A stretch of 9,134 bases of DNA from Saprospiraceae bacterium (GCA_020852155.1 JADZBJ010000271.1:1-9134); one strand, 5' to 3'; positions 1 to 6,343 are shown, numbered from the stretch's first letter. A program made the numbers and translations. Notes: generated from the sequence alone by a model not told the origin.

Positions 1-1
1 C

Positions 2-586
2 AAGCCCTGGCAAGACCGCAACCAGGAAGGCGGCGGCGGTTGTTATCACCGCCGTCCGTACGACCCCAACCGTCCGCAACGCGAAGGCGGCTACGAGCGC
101 AAGCCTTGGCAAGATCGCAATCAGGAAGGCGGTCCGGAGCGCAAGCCCTGGCAAGATCGCAACCAGGAAGGTGGTCAGGAGCGCAAGCCCTGGCAAGACC
201 GCAACCAGGAAGGCGGCGGCGGTGGTTATCAGCGCCGTCCGTACGACCCCAACCGACCTCAACGCGAAGGCGGCTACGAGCGCAAACCGTGGCAGGATCG
301 CAGTCAGGAAGGCGGTCAGGAGCGCAAGCCCTGGCAAGATCGCAACCAGGAAGGCGGCGGCGGCGGTTATCAGCGCCGTCCGTACGACCCCAACCGTCCA
401 CAACGCGAAGGCGGCTACGAACGCAAACCGTGGCAGGATCGCAGCCAGGAAGGCGGCGGTGGCGGCGGTTATCAGCGTCGCCCGTACGACCCCAACCGCA
501 GTGGTGGCGGGTTTAACCGTGGCGGTGGCGGCGGTGGCTTTAATCGCGGCGGCGGCGGCGGCGGATTCAACCGTGGCGGCGGCGGT
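2..586 (+). repeat. In-frame tandem repeats encoding an RG/GN-rich disordered extension
   Basis: At protein level there are seven copies of KPWQDR(N/S)QEGG, four of Y(Q/H)RRPYDPNR and three of FNRGGGG. They are arranged in a higher-order order: one or more KPWQDR units, a Gly run, YQRRPYDPNRPQREGGYER, then the next KPWQDR units. Copies differ mainly at synonymous positions (CCT/CCC, GAT/GAC), as expected for a repeat kept at protein level. Because the units are GC-rich and stop-poor, all three forward frames stay open for long stretches here. Only the frame starting at base 2 continues into the synthase. The likely role is flexible RNA binding, by analogy with RGG-type low-complexity regions; this is inference. 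Confidence 0.9.
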
Positions 587-1465
587 AAAAAGTTCAAGAA
601 AAAAGAAGAGGTATTTGACCTCCCAACAGGCCCGAAACCCGAGTTGCCCAGCGGCGAGGGTATGCCATTGAACAAGTACCTGGCACATTGTGGTATCTCA
701 TCGCGCCGTAAAGCCGTTGAGTTTATCAATGCCGGACAGGTAACCGTAAATGGTGAAGTAAAAATGGAGCCATACTACCGCGTTCAGGCGGGCGATGCCG
801 TTACTTGTAATGGTGACGACCTGTCAGTACAGGAGCGCAAAATCTACCTGCTGTTCAACAAGCCCAAAAACGTCATCACAACCACTGAAGACGATCGCGG
901 CCGAACAACCGTTCTGGATTTTGTCAATCCACTATACGCTGAACGCCTGTATCCGGTAGGTCGCCTCGACCGAGACACCACAGGTTTGTTGCTCATCACC
1001 AACGATGGCGAACTGGCCAACAAACTGTCGCACCCAAGTCATCACGTTCAGAAACAGTATCGTGTAGGTTTGCGTCGTTCGCTGACACAGGCTGACCTGG
1101 AAAGAATCGAGCAAGGCGTGGAACTGGAAGACGGTCTGATGGAAGTCAACTGGATTCGTTTTGCGGAAGACAAGCCCAATCGCGATATCGTCGAACTGGA
1201 AATCACGTCCGGCCGCAATCGCATTGTGCGTCGTTTGTTTGAAGCGCTGGGTTATGAAATTTACAAACTCGACCGTTTCTACTACGCAGGCTTGACCAAA
1301 AAGGACCTGGAACGCGGTAAATTCCGCGAACTGACACAGCGCGAGATCATCATGCTGAAACATTTCACAGGACACCCGTCAACGTCACGCCCAAAAAGTA
1401 GAATGGAAGGCGAAGACACTGACGACATGGATAACATGCAAGACGAACCGGAGGCTGACGTATAA
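2..1465 (+). CDS. RsuA/RluB-family rRNA pseudouridine synthase with long N-terminal repeat extension (5' partial)
   Basis: This enzyme family isomerises a specific uridine in rRNA to pseudouridine. The frame is open from base 2 with no stop before the TAA at 1463-1465, giving 487 visible residues; the true start lies upstream. Residues 1 to about 195 are low-complexity repeats (KPWQDR, YQRRPYDPNR, FNRGGGG), followed by a Lys-rich linker (KKFKKKEEVF). An S4 RNA-binding domain follows at about 221-270 (MPLNKYLAHCGISSRRKAVE). The catalytic domain carries the family motif PVGRLDRDTTGLLLITNDGE, with the expected catalytic Asp in GRLD at codon 968-970 (visible residue 323). It also has SGRNRIVRRLFEALGYEI near the C-terminus and ends in an acidic tail. 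An internal TTG at 644 or ATG at 662 would give a normal-length enzyme without the extension. However, uninterrupted frame and family knowledge (Bacteroidota homologues often carry such extensions) favour one fused protein. The exact target uridine cannot be read from sequence. Confidence 0.93.
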   Translation, partial: KPWQDRNQEGGGGCYHRRPYDPNRPQREGGYERKPWQDRNQEGGPERKPWQDRNQEGGQERKPWQDRNQEGGGGGYQRRPYDPNRPQREGGYERKPWQDRSQEGGQERKPWQDRNQEGGGGGYQRRPYDPNRPQREGGYERKPWQDRSQEGGGGGGYQRRPYDPNRSGGGFNRGGGGGGFNRGGGGGGFNRGGGGKKFKKKEEVFDLPTGPKPELPSGEGMPLNKYLAHCGISSRRKAVEFINAGQVTVNGEVKMEPYYRVQAGDAVTCNGDDLSVQERKIYLLFNKPKNVITTTEDDRGRTTVLDFVNPLYAERLYPVGRLDRDTTGLLLITNDGELANKLSHPSHHVQKQYRVGLRRSLTQADLERIEQGVELEDGLMEVNWIRFAEDKPNRDIVELEITSGRNRIVRRLFEALGYEIYKLDRFYYAGLTKKDLERGKFRELTQREIIMLKHFTGHPSTSRPKSRMEGEDTDDMDNMQDEPEADV

Positions 1466-1499
1466 GTGCCTTCGGAAACGATACAAGTTTGAAGATAAT

Positions 1500-1538
1500 G
1501 AAGGGCTATCCTGGTTTCAGGATGGCCCTTCTATTTCT
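1500..1538 (+). terminator. Rho-independent terminator after the pseudouridine synthase gene
   Basis: The arms GAAGGGCTATCCTG and CAGGATGGCCCTTC pair over 14 bp (one T-G pair) around a GTTT loop at 1500-1531. A short T-rich stretch (TATTTCT) follows. The hairpin lies 34 bases after the TAA stop and is the natural 3' end of that transcript. The T-tract is interrupted, so it is weaker than the ideal form. Confidence 0.8.
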
Positions 1539-1557
1539 AACGCAGAGACCAACAGAG
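1539..1557 (-). repeat. Inverted copy of the GGTCTCTG intergenic repeat
   Basis: Read on the minus strand this is CTCTGTTGGTCTCTGCGTT, matching the repeat at 1761-1779 (CTCCGTGGTCTCTGTGTTT) with one indel and a few substitutions. The shared core is GGTCTCTG-Y-GTT. It lies on the far side of the palindromic element from its partners. Confidence 0.5.
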
Positions 1558-1560
1558 CAT

Positions 1561-1725
1561 TAAGAGCGTGTTCGGGAATTGGATTTTGGCCTGCTCTCGA
1601 AAAATTCAATTCTGCTCGGCGTTAAAATTTTCGCCTTAGAACCCGGCTAAGCCTGCAAATTTTGCCTTGATCAAAATCGAATTTTCCCTCGTTCGGCACA
1701 AACCCAATTCCCGAACACGCTCTAA
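1561..1725. mobile_element. MITE-like palindromic element with TAA target duplication
   Basis: The element body is 1564-1722 (159 bp). Its ends are perfect 19-bp inverted repeats: GAGCGTGTTCGGGAATTGG at 1564-1582 and its reverse complement at 1704-1722. Imperfect complementarity continues inward to a central CTTAG/CTAAG pair at 1635-1639 and 1647-1651, with the same symmetry centre (base 1643), so nearly the whole element is one large imperfect palindrome. It is flanked by TAA at 1561-1563 and TAA at 1723-1725, consistent with a 3-bp TNA target duplication. TNA duplications are typical of the IS1031 subgroup of the IS5 family, so a non-autonomous derivative of such an element is plausible, though unproven. 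It has no coding capacity. An alternative is a REP-like structural repeat without transposition. Confidence 0.65.
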
Positions 1726-1738
1726 CAGTGGATGTTGT

Positions 1739-1780
1739 ACTCAGTGGTCTCCGTGTAACACTCCGTGGTCTCTGTGTTTG
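1739..1780 (+). repeat. Two tandem 21-bp copies of a GTGGTCTC repeat
   Basis: Copies at 1739-1759 and 1760-1780 agree at 16 of 21 positions and share ACTC-N-GTGGTCTC-Y-GTGT. Together with the inverted copy at 1539-1557 they bracket the palindromic element. Short repeats of this kind recur in intergenic DNA of environmental bacteria; no function can be assigned. No convincing promoter for the acyltransferase gene was found between here and 1853. Confidence 0.6.
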
Positions 1781-1853
1781 AAAAAATAGGCCCTCACCTC
1801 AATCAAACCGACCCGTATATTACCGCCAACCTGTTTAATTCAAGCGATTTTCC

Positions 1854-2981
1854 ATGTTTAAATCCAGTTCGATCTTTTCTGATTCAAAGCAACACTTCTT
1901 GATTCTGGATGCCCTTCGCGGTGTCGCTTCGATTGTCGTGGTGCTGTTTCACGTATTGGAGATTTACTCCGGCAGCGACCACACCAAACAGCTCATTAAT
2001 CATGGTTATCTGGCGGTTGATTTCTTCTTCATGCTTTCAGGTTATGTTATGGCTCATGCCTACGACGACCGTTGGGGCAGCATGACCATGACTGATTTTT
2101 TCAAGCGCAGGTTGATAAGGTTGCACCCCATGATTATCGTGGGGATGACTGTTGGCGCGCTTTGTTTCTATTTCGGCGAATCGGCCTATTTCCCGAAAAT
2201 TGCTGAAACGTCGGTTACGCAAATGCTGGTTGTCATGTTGATCGGATACACCCTGATTCCCGTGCCGCTTTCAATGGACATCAGGGGCTGGCATGAAATG
2301 CACCCGCTAAATGGTCCGGCCTGGTCGCTGTTTTTTGAATATATCGCCAATATCCTGCATGTGCTGATTTTGCGCAGATTGCCCAACCTGATTCTGGGCA
2401 TTTTAGTCGGACTGGCAGCGCTCAACCTGATTCACATGGCTGTAACCAGTCCCAACGGCGACGTGATTGGCGGTTGGGCTATCGAACCAGAGCAATTAAG
2501 GATCGGATTTACGCGGCTTTTATTCCCCTATATGGCCGGTATGCTACTTCGCAGGGCTGTTCAGGTAAAATCAGGAAAAAATACTTTCCTGCTCAGCAGT
2601 CTGTTATTGGTGCTTGTGTTGAGTATGCCCCGCATTGGCGGCCATGAAACGCTGTGGGCGAATGGCCTGTACGATTCGCTGACCATTATCCTGATGTTTC
2701 CGATCATCGTTTACCTGGGCGCAATCGGGCAGGTAAATGACGCGAAAACAGAAAAACTTTGCACATTTCTGGGCGATATTTCCTATCCGCTTTACATCGT
2801 TCATTTTCCGTTTGCCTATGTATTTTATGCGTGGGTGGATACCAACAAGATTCCATTAGCACAAGGTTTTGTAGTCGGTTTGGCGCTTTTGGCCTTTACG
2901 GTTTTGCTGTCTTACGCGCTCTTGAAGTATGTTGACGAGCCAGTTAGAAAGTGGCTGGCGAAGCGTTTTATCAAGGCTTGA
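1854..2981 (+). CDS. Acyltransferase family 3 (OafA/YrhL-like), integral membrane
   Basis: Proteins of this family transfer acyl groups (often acetyl) to sugars or other envelope molecules at the inner membrane. The 375-residue length is normal for a stand-alone acyltransferase-3 domain. Family marks are visible: the N-terminal LDALRGVASIVVVLFH (residues 18-33, with the conserved R22 and candidate catalytic H33), VDFFFMLSGYVMA (55-67), RRLIRLHP (85-92), WSLFFE (157-162), ISYPLYIVHFPF (309-320) and DEPVRKW (361-367). About ten to eleven hydrophobic segments span the protein. The ATG at 1854 places the LDALRG motif at the usual distance from the N-terminus. There is no Shine-Dalgarno sequence. 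No glycosyltransferase or sugar-biosynthesis neighbour reveals the acceptor, so the substrate is unknown. Confidence 0.9.
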   Translation: MFKSSSIFSDSKQHFLILDALRGVASIVVVLFHVLEIYSGSDHTKQLINHGYLAVDFFFMLSGYVMAHAYDDRWGSMTMTDFFKRRLIRLHPMIIVGMTVGALCFYFGESAYFPKIAETSVTQMLVVMLIGYTLIPVPLSMDIRGWHEMHPLNGPAWSLFFEYIANILHVLILRRLPNLILGILVGLAALNLIHMAVTSPNGDVIGGWAIEPEQLRIGFTRLLFPYMAGMLLRRAVQVKSGKNTFLLSSLLLVLVLSMPRIGGHETLWANGLYDSLTIILMFPIIVYLGAIGQVNDAKTEKLCTFLGDISYPLYIVHFPFAYVFYAWVDTNKIPLAQGFVVGLALLAFTVLLSYALLKYVDEPVRKWLAKRFIKA

Positions 2982-3056
2982 TAACGGTAGTGAAATGGCG
3001 GCTTTAAATACATCGGGGAACTATGGCTTGGTGCTACGGGTTATTTTTTCAAGGAT

Positions 3057-3088
3057 TTTGCACAACTACATGACGTTGATTATAATTG
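3057..3088 (+). promoter_or_regulatory. Candidate Bacteroidota-type promoter for the 3141 gene
   Basis: TTTG at 3057-3060 and TATAATTG at 3081-3088 are separated by 20 bp. The Bacteroidota vegetative promoter consensus is TTTG, 19-20 bp, TAnnTTTG; the downstream box matches five of its six fixed positions. It lies about 50 bp before the ATG at 3141, in the 159-bp gap after the acyltransferase gene. That gap otherwise shows no gene. Confidence 0.45.
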
Positions 3089-3140
3089 CAGCCAGTTTGG
3101 CCATTTGCACGACATAGCCAGACAATCCCGTCAACAGACA

Positions 3141-3770
3141 ATGAATACACAGATCTTGAAAACACAAACCTTATACAGGCCTGTCAATAAAGTCGAACTT
3201 GATCTTATACAGGAACTGGACTGGAAAGCATTCCCGCCGCGATTGCCCGAGCAACCGATTTTTTATCCTGTTATGAATCAGGAATATGCCAGTCAGATAA
3301 CCACAGAGTGGAACCTCCCGGCGTATGGCAACGGATTTGTAACAAAATTCCAGATCCCTTCAGATTATCTGTCAAAATACCCGGTGTACAACGTCGGTGC
3401 AAAAATTCACGACGAACTATGGGTGCCAGCCGAAGACCTGGCTGAATTTAACAGTAAAATTATCGGCGACATTGAAATCGTGGAAGCGCATACGACCGCG
3501 CCCAATAGTCATTTTCTTTTTCTTGAAGACATCGTCCGCCTGAGCGATGTGGCGCATGTGCTCATTGTGCACAGTATTCATCCGGAAATGGAGATCAAGA
3601 TTACCGGGAAATCCATGTTAAATAACATTTTACTGAAGGCGTATGGCCGACAAACAGAAGCGTTGGTCGTTACTAAAAATCAGCGCGCAAACACTTTTGC
3701 GCTTTCTTTAGATCAAGATGATTTGATTGCCAGGTTCAAAAAAAGAACAGTTGTTATGTTGAACCTGTGA
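3141..3770 (+). CDS. Conserved hypothetical protein, 'ADP-ribosylation/crystallin J1'-like N-terminal half plus unassigned C-terminal half
   Basis: The 209-residue protein starts at ATG 3141; a TTG at 3105 would only add 12 unlike residues. Residues 9-116 (TLYRPVNKVELDLI, FPPRLPEQPIFYPVMNQEYA, GNGFVTKFQIP, ELWVPAEDLAEFN, IIGDIEIVEA) resemble small Bacteroidota proteins that databases often label 'ADP-ribosylation/crystallin J1'. I recognise this family from memory, and its biochemical role is not established. The order of LYR, a Tyr-bearing helix and a Glu in ELWVP loosely recalls ADP-ribosyltransferase folds, which is inference only. Residues about 117-209 go beyond where I expect that family to stop and match nothing I know. 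There is no signal peptide, so it is probably cytoplasmic. A candidate promoter lies just upstream and the next gene is 75 bp away. Confidence 0.75.
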   Translation: MNTQILKTQTLYRPVNKVELDLIQELDWKAFPPRLPEQPIFYPVMNQEYASQITTEWNLPAYGNGFVTKFQIPSDYLSKYPVYNVGAKIHDELWVPAEDLAEFNSKIIGDIEIVEAHTTAPNSHFLFLEDIVRLSDVAHVLIVHSIHPEMEIKITGKSMLNNILLKAYGRQTEALVVTKNQRANTFALSLDQDDLIARFKKRTVVMLNL

Positions 3771-3845
3771 AAGTCTGTTGAAGCGGCCAATATTGCCGGA
3801 AATTACGATTCGCTTTTTTATTAAACTTTTTAATACTATTTCATT

Positions 3846-4562
3846 ATGCAAAAATTATTGATTTTGATTGCGCTTCTACTGCCCAGGCTGGCAGATGCAC
3901 AACCCAAAGCACAGTGGTATGACCATCCGGGAAGTATCACACTCGAAGATGGCACCGTAAAAAAGGGAGTCATCCGCAACTTTGGAAGCGACGATGAACC
4001 CTGGCATTACCAGTCCAGCGTGCGCTTCATGGATTCTACCACTTGGAACGGACTGACCAAAGCCCGCAACAAAGATTTTGAAAAGTATGAGCCAGATGAA
4101 ATCAAGGCTTATGAACTGCTTGACAACGGCTTGGTATATGTTTCAAAGCCTTACAGCGACATGACATCCGTGAGCATCAAAATGGCAAAAACATGGTATT
4201 TCATGCGAGCGATTGTTCAAGGCAAAACCGCCCTGTATCATTACTACGATGCGCCGCCGAATTTCTATATTGGTAAAGAAGGTGAATATGAGAAGATGAA
4301 GCAGGAAAAAGCCATTAACAACTACGTGCTCGTTGAGCAGCAAGAGAACAAACTCAAAAACATTACGGATATTGATCTTCGAAAGTCTATTGAAGACTGT
4401 CCTGCCGTATTGGCTAAATACGACGCCGGAGAATATGGCACATCGCCTATGGACACCGGGAAAAAGAAAGGCCTTGGAAAATTCATCGCCAAAGTCGTGG
4501 ACAGCAATAAAATGAAGGAGTTCGCTGCGCCACTTTTCCGAGACTATAACAAATGTTTTTAG
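3846..4562 (+). CDS. Secreted hypothetical protein
   Basis: This 238-residue protein begins with a signal peptide: MQK, a hydrophobic stretch LLILIALLLPRL, then ADA before Q19, a good signal peptidase I site. There is no lipobox Cys, so it should be periplasmic or exported. The mature part has DHPGSITLEDGTVKKGVIR (26-44), FEKYEPDEIKAYEL (78-91), VQGKTALYHYYDAPP (124-138) and a C-terminal EDCPAVLAKYDAGEY (183-197). This pattern recurs in uncharacterised secreted proteins of Bacteroidota, a recollection of the pattern rather than a named family. Two Cys residues (185 and 237) could form a disulphide. Function is unknown. The stop codon lies inside a long hairpin shared with the convergent metallophosphatase gene. 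There is no clear Shine-Dalgarno sequence; the leader is AT-rich. Confidence 0.8.
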   Translation: MQKLLILIALLLPRLADAQPKAQWYDHPGSITLEDGTVKKGVIRNFGSDDEPWHYQSSVRFMDSTTWNGLTKARNKDFEKYEPDEIKAYELLDNGLVYVSKPYSDMTSVSIKMAKTWYFMRAIVQGKTALYHYYDAPPNFYIGKEGEYEKMKQEKAINNYVLVEQQENKLKNITDIDLRKSIEDCPAVLAKYDAGEYGTSPMDTGKKKGLGKFIAKVVDSNKMKEFAAPLFRDYNKCF

Positions 4563-4636
4563 GGTAAAATGAGGAGGGTGGAAGGTGTTTTTGAAAAATC
4601 AATAAAACCCTTCCACCCTCCTCCTTTTACCCTAAA
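4558..4636. terminator. Long hairpin between convergent genes, probable bidirectional terminator
   Basis: The arms 4558-4585 and 4609-4636 pair over 28 bp with one mismatch (core GAGGAGGGTGGAAGG with its complement). After a bulged T the stem continues for 5 bp (GTTTT/AAAAC) around a 12-base loop. It covers the stop of the upstream gene and ends four bases before the stop of the opposing gene. On each strand the inner GC-rich stem is followed by TTTTA, so it could terminate transcription both ways, although no long T-tract follows the full stem. Confidence 0.75.
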
Positions 4637-4640
4637 CCTC

Positions 4641-5747
4641 TCAATATTTTATCAAATTTTCCTGAAACACTTCGTTGCCGTCGCCGCGTACCTGAAGTGT
4701 TACGATGGGCTTTTCGCCGGCCCATTGCACCTTGACGATGCCGAAATTTTTCTTTACAATCATGTCGCCCACACGCAGGCGATTGGTTTCGCTGTCGCCG
4801 CTGCGGATGTGGGTCATGCCGCTGGAAGTAAAATCATAAAGCGGGTAAGGCAGTCCTTCGAGGTTCATTTTACTGACTTCAGCCATGTGGCGGTCGCCGC
4901 TAAGGATCAACAAATTGCGCGGCTTTGTTTTGGTGATGAGCGACAACAGGCGTTTGCGTTCGTTCGGGAAATTGCCCCATTTTTCATGGCCATGATCGTC
5001 AGCCAGTACCTGAACGCTGGAGCAAAGAATATTGAGGTTGGCTGTGCTGTTTTTTAGTTCATTTTCCAGCCACTGCCATTGTTTTTCTCCCAATACATTG
5101 CCCGTGGTATTCGGGATGTATCGTTTTGCTTTGGTCGGGTCAGGCTCCAGTTTGTCGCGGAAATAGCGAGTATCCATGACAATTACCTTGATTTTTTGTG
5201 GCGCCTTGCCAAAAGTGTAGGACTGATAAGCGCCTTCGCGTTTGCGCAGCGGGTTATTTGACGGTACGTCCAGAAAGTCCATGAGGCATTTTTTAGCGCC
5301 TTTTTTCATGGGGTAATCCTTACAGCCGTCATTGATGCCATAATCGTGGTCGTCGTAAACACCCACAATTTGCGCTTTGGCGCGTAGTTTTTTGTATTCC
5401 GGGTTTGTTTTCAGTCGCTTGTAATGCGCTGCCAGGGCTTTCATGTCGCTGGTATCGGCATAGATGATATCGCCGAGCCAGATCCAGAGTTGAGGATTGT
5501 TAGCCGCTACATGCCCCCACATGGTTTGCGGTTTGTCCACCTTGTTGCAGGAGCCAAATGCAATGATCGTAGGTGCGGTAGTGGTGTCAATCCATTTGGG
5601 CTTAAAGGCCTCCTGATCTTTATTTTCGATGTCAATGTCGGCAGTATTGACTTCTGCGCCAGCTTTGGGCGTTAATTTGTCTTTTTGCGCAGCCGCAGTG
5701 AATTGAACAGCGACCAGCGCAAAAAATAAAGCAAATGCTTTTCTCAT
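4641..5747 (-). CDS. Secreted PhoD-like metallophosphatase (alkaline phosphatase D family)
   Basis: The protein hydrolyses phosphate esters using a metal centre; PhoD relatives act on phosphomonoesters or phosphodiesters outside the cytoplasm. The start at 5747 is preferred over the in-frame ATG at 5795 because it places the signal peptide MRKAFALFFALVAVQ at the N-terminus, with cleavage expected after TAAA before Q21; the mature part begins QKDKLTPK. This gives 368 residues, shorter than classical PhoD with its N-terminal Fn3-like domain. Motifs in order: FGSCNK (64-69), WLGDIIYAD (90-98), VYDDHDYGIND (130-140), WGNFPNE (257-263), LSGDRHMAE (282-290) and FTSSGMTH (306-313). The Asp, His and Cys positions match the metal ligands known for PhoD-type metallophosphatases. 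It converges on the secreted hypothetical gene and diverges from the DCC gene. Substrate is unknown. Confidence 0.9.
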   Translation of the reverse strand: MRKAFALFFALVAVQFTAAAQKDKLTPKAGAEVNTADIDIENKDQEAFKPKWIDTTTAPTIIAFGSCNKVDKPQTMWGHVAANNPQLWIWLGDIIYADTSDMKALAAHYKRLKTNPEYKKLRAKAQIVGVYDDHDYGINDGCKDYPMKKGAKKCLMDFLDVPSNNPLRKREGAYQSYTFGKAPQKIKVIVMDTRYFRDKLEPDPTKAKRYIPNTTGNVLGEKQWQWLENELKNSTANLNILCSSVQVLADDHGHEKWGNFPNERKRLLSLITKTKPRNLLILSGDRHMAEVSKMNLEGLPYPLYDFTSSGMTHIRSGDSETNRLRVGDMIVKKNFGIVKVQWAGEKPIVTLQVRGDGNEVFQENLIKY

Positions 5748-5826
5748 AAATGAATGTTCGTGGGAAGTGGAGCAGGATTTTTGCGTAAACGTCATTAATA
5801 CGGAATATCGTACACGAGGGTAACAT

Positions 5827-5866
5827 TAACCAATTTGTGATTTGGTTATTTGAGGATTTGGTTATT
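5827..5866. promoter_or_regulatory. Short direct and inverted repeats in the divergent intergenic region
   Basis: GATTTGGTTATT occurs twice, at 5839-5850 and 5855-5866, with a 16-bp period. TAACCAA at 5827-5833 forms an inverted repeat with TTGGTTA at 5842-5848 across 8 bp. The site lies between the divergent starts at 5747 (minus) and 5942 (plus). It could be an operator or part of a promoter, but may be simple AT-rich slippage; no clear TAnnTTTG box was found for either gene. Confidence 0.3.
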
Positions 5867-5941
5867 GTTTTTTTTCACCATCTATCTCAATTCTTCGCCT
5901 TTTTACCCTCAACCTTACACCTTTTTCAACGTTTAACCAGC

Positions 5942-6343
5942 ATGTCTGATCCTGTTTTACTTTTCGACGGCGTATGCAACTTGTGCAGTGCTTCGGTACA
6001 ATGGGTGCTGCTGCATGACAAAAAAGAGGCCATACGGTTTGCTTCGCTGCAATCGGAAGCGGGCCGCAGGTTGATGGTGCAGCACGGCCTTGACCCGGCG
6101 CAAATGTCATCGGTTGTGTTGATTGAACAAGGACGATGCTGGACAATGTCTGATGCACCGCTTCGGGTGTTGGCGATAGTGGGAGGCTGGTGGCGTATTT
6201 TCAGTGTTTTCAGCATTGTTCCCAAGCCTGTTCGGGACAGCATTTATGCCTATATTGCCCGACATCGCTACCGCTGGTTTGGTAAAAAACAGGAATGTTG
6301 GCTGCCAAAGGAGTCCTGGAAACGTCGTTTTCTGGATTTTTAA
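5942..6343 (+). CDS. DCC family protein (DUF393, putative thiol-disulphide oxidoreductase)
   Basis: The 133-residue protein matches the DCC family, named for its conserved D-x-x-C-x-x-C. Here it reads LLFDGVCNLC, with D9, C12 and C15 at the start of a thioredoxin-like fold. Other family marks are the middle segment IRFASLQSEAG (31-41) and the C-terminal block VRDSIYAYIARHRYRWFGK (97-115), followed by Cys119 and a final RRFLDF. The ATG at 5942 puts the FDGVCNLC motif at residues 8-15, as usual; an in-frame ATG at 5837 would add a 35-residue hydrophobic stretch unlike the family and is rejected. A redox role is presumed from the CxxC pair but not proven for most members. The DinB-like gene follows after 50 bp on the same strand, so the two may be co-transcribed. 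No Shine-Dalgarno sequence is present. Confidence 0.9.
   Translation: MSDPVLLFDGVCNLCSASVQWVLLHDKKEAIRFASLQSEAGRRLMVQHGLDPAQMSSVVLIEQGRCWTMSDAPLRVLAIVGGWWRIFSVFSIVPKPVRDSIYAYIARHRYRWFGKKQECWLPKESWKRRFLDF

Noticed and set aside
40..516. Arg/Ser/Pro-rich frame over the 5' repeats
   Set aside because: It is an off-frame reading of the repeats that encode the synthase extension; the base-2 frame continues into a known enzyme.
171..671. Ala/Thr/Val-rich frame over the same repeats
   Set aside because: Same repeat DNA in the third frame; no recognisable fold, and it ends inside the synthase gene.
472..729. Pro-rich minus-strand frame
   Set aside because: It is the complement of Gly-rich codons and the start of the S4 domain, with no independent support.
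2995..3117. Small plus-strand frame of about 40 codons (ATG at 2995) in the gap after the acyltransferase gene
   Set aside because: The frame is short, shows no recognisable motif, and overlaps the candidate promoter of the next gene.
3788..3804. Possible terminator hairpin near 3788-3804 (CGGC...GCCG)
   Set aside because: The stem is only about 4 bp around a 7-base loop, and no T-tract follows directly.
4569..5057. 162-codon plus-strand frame opposite the metallophosphatase gene
   Set aside because: It is antisense to the well-supported PhoD-like gene and starts inside the long hairpin.
5837..5941. N-terminal extension of the DCC gene from an upstream ATG at 5837
   Set aside because: The added residues are unlike the family, cover the intergenic repeats, and displace the DxxCxxC motif from its usual position.
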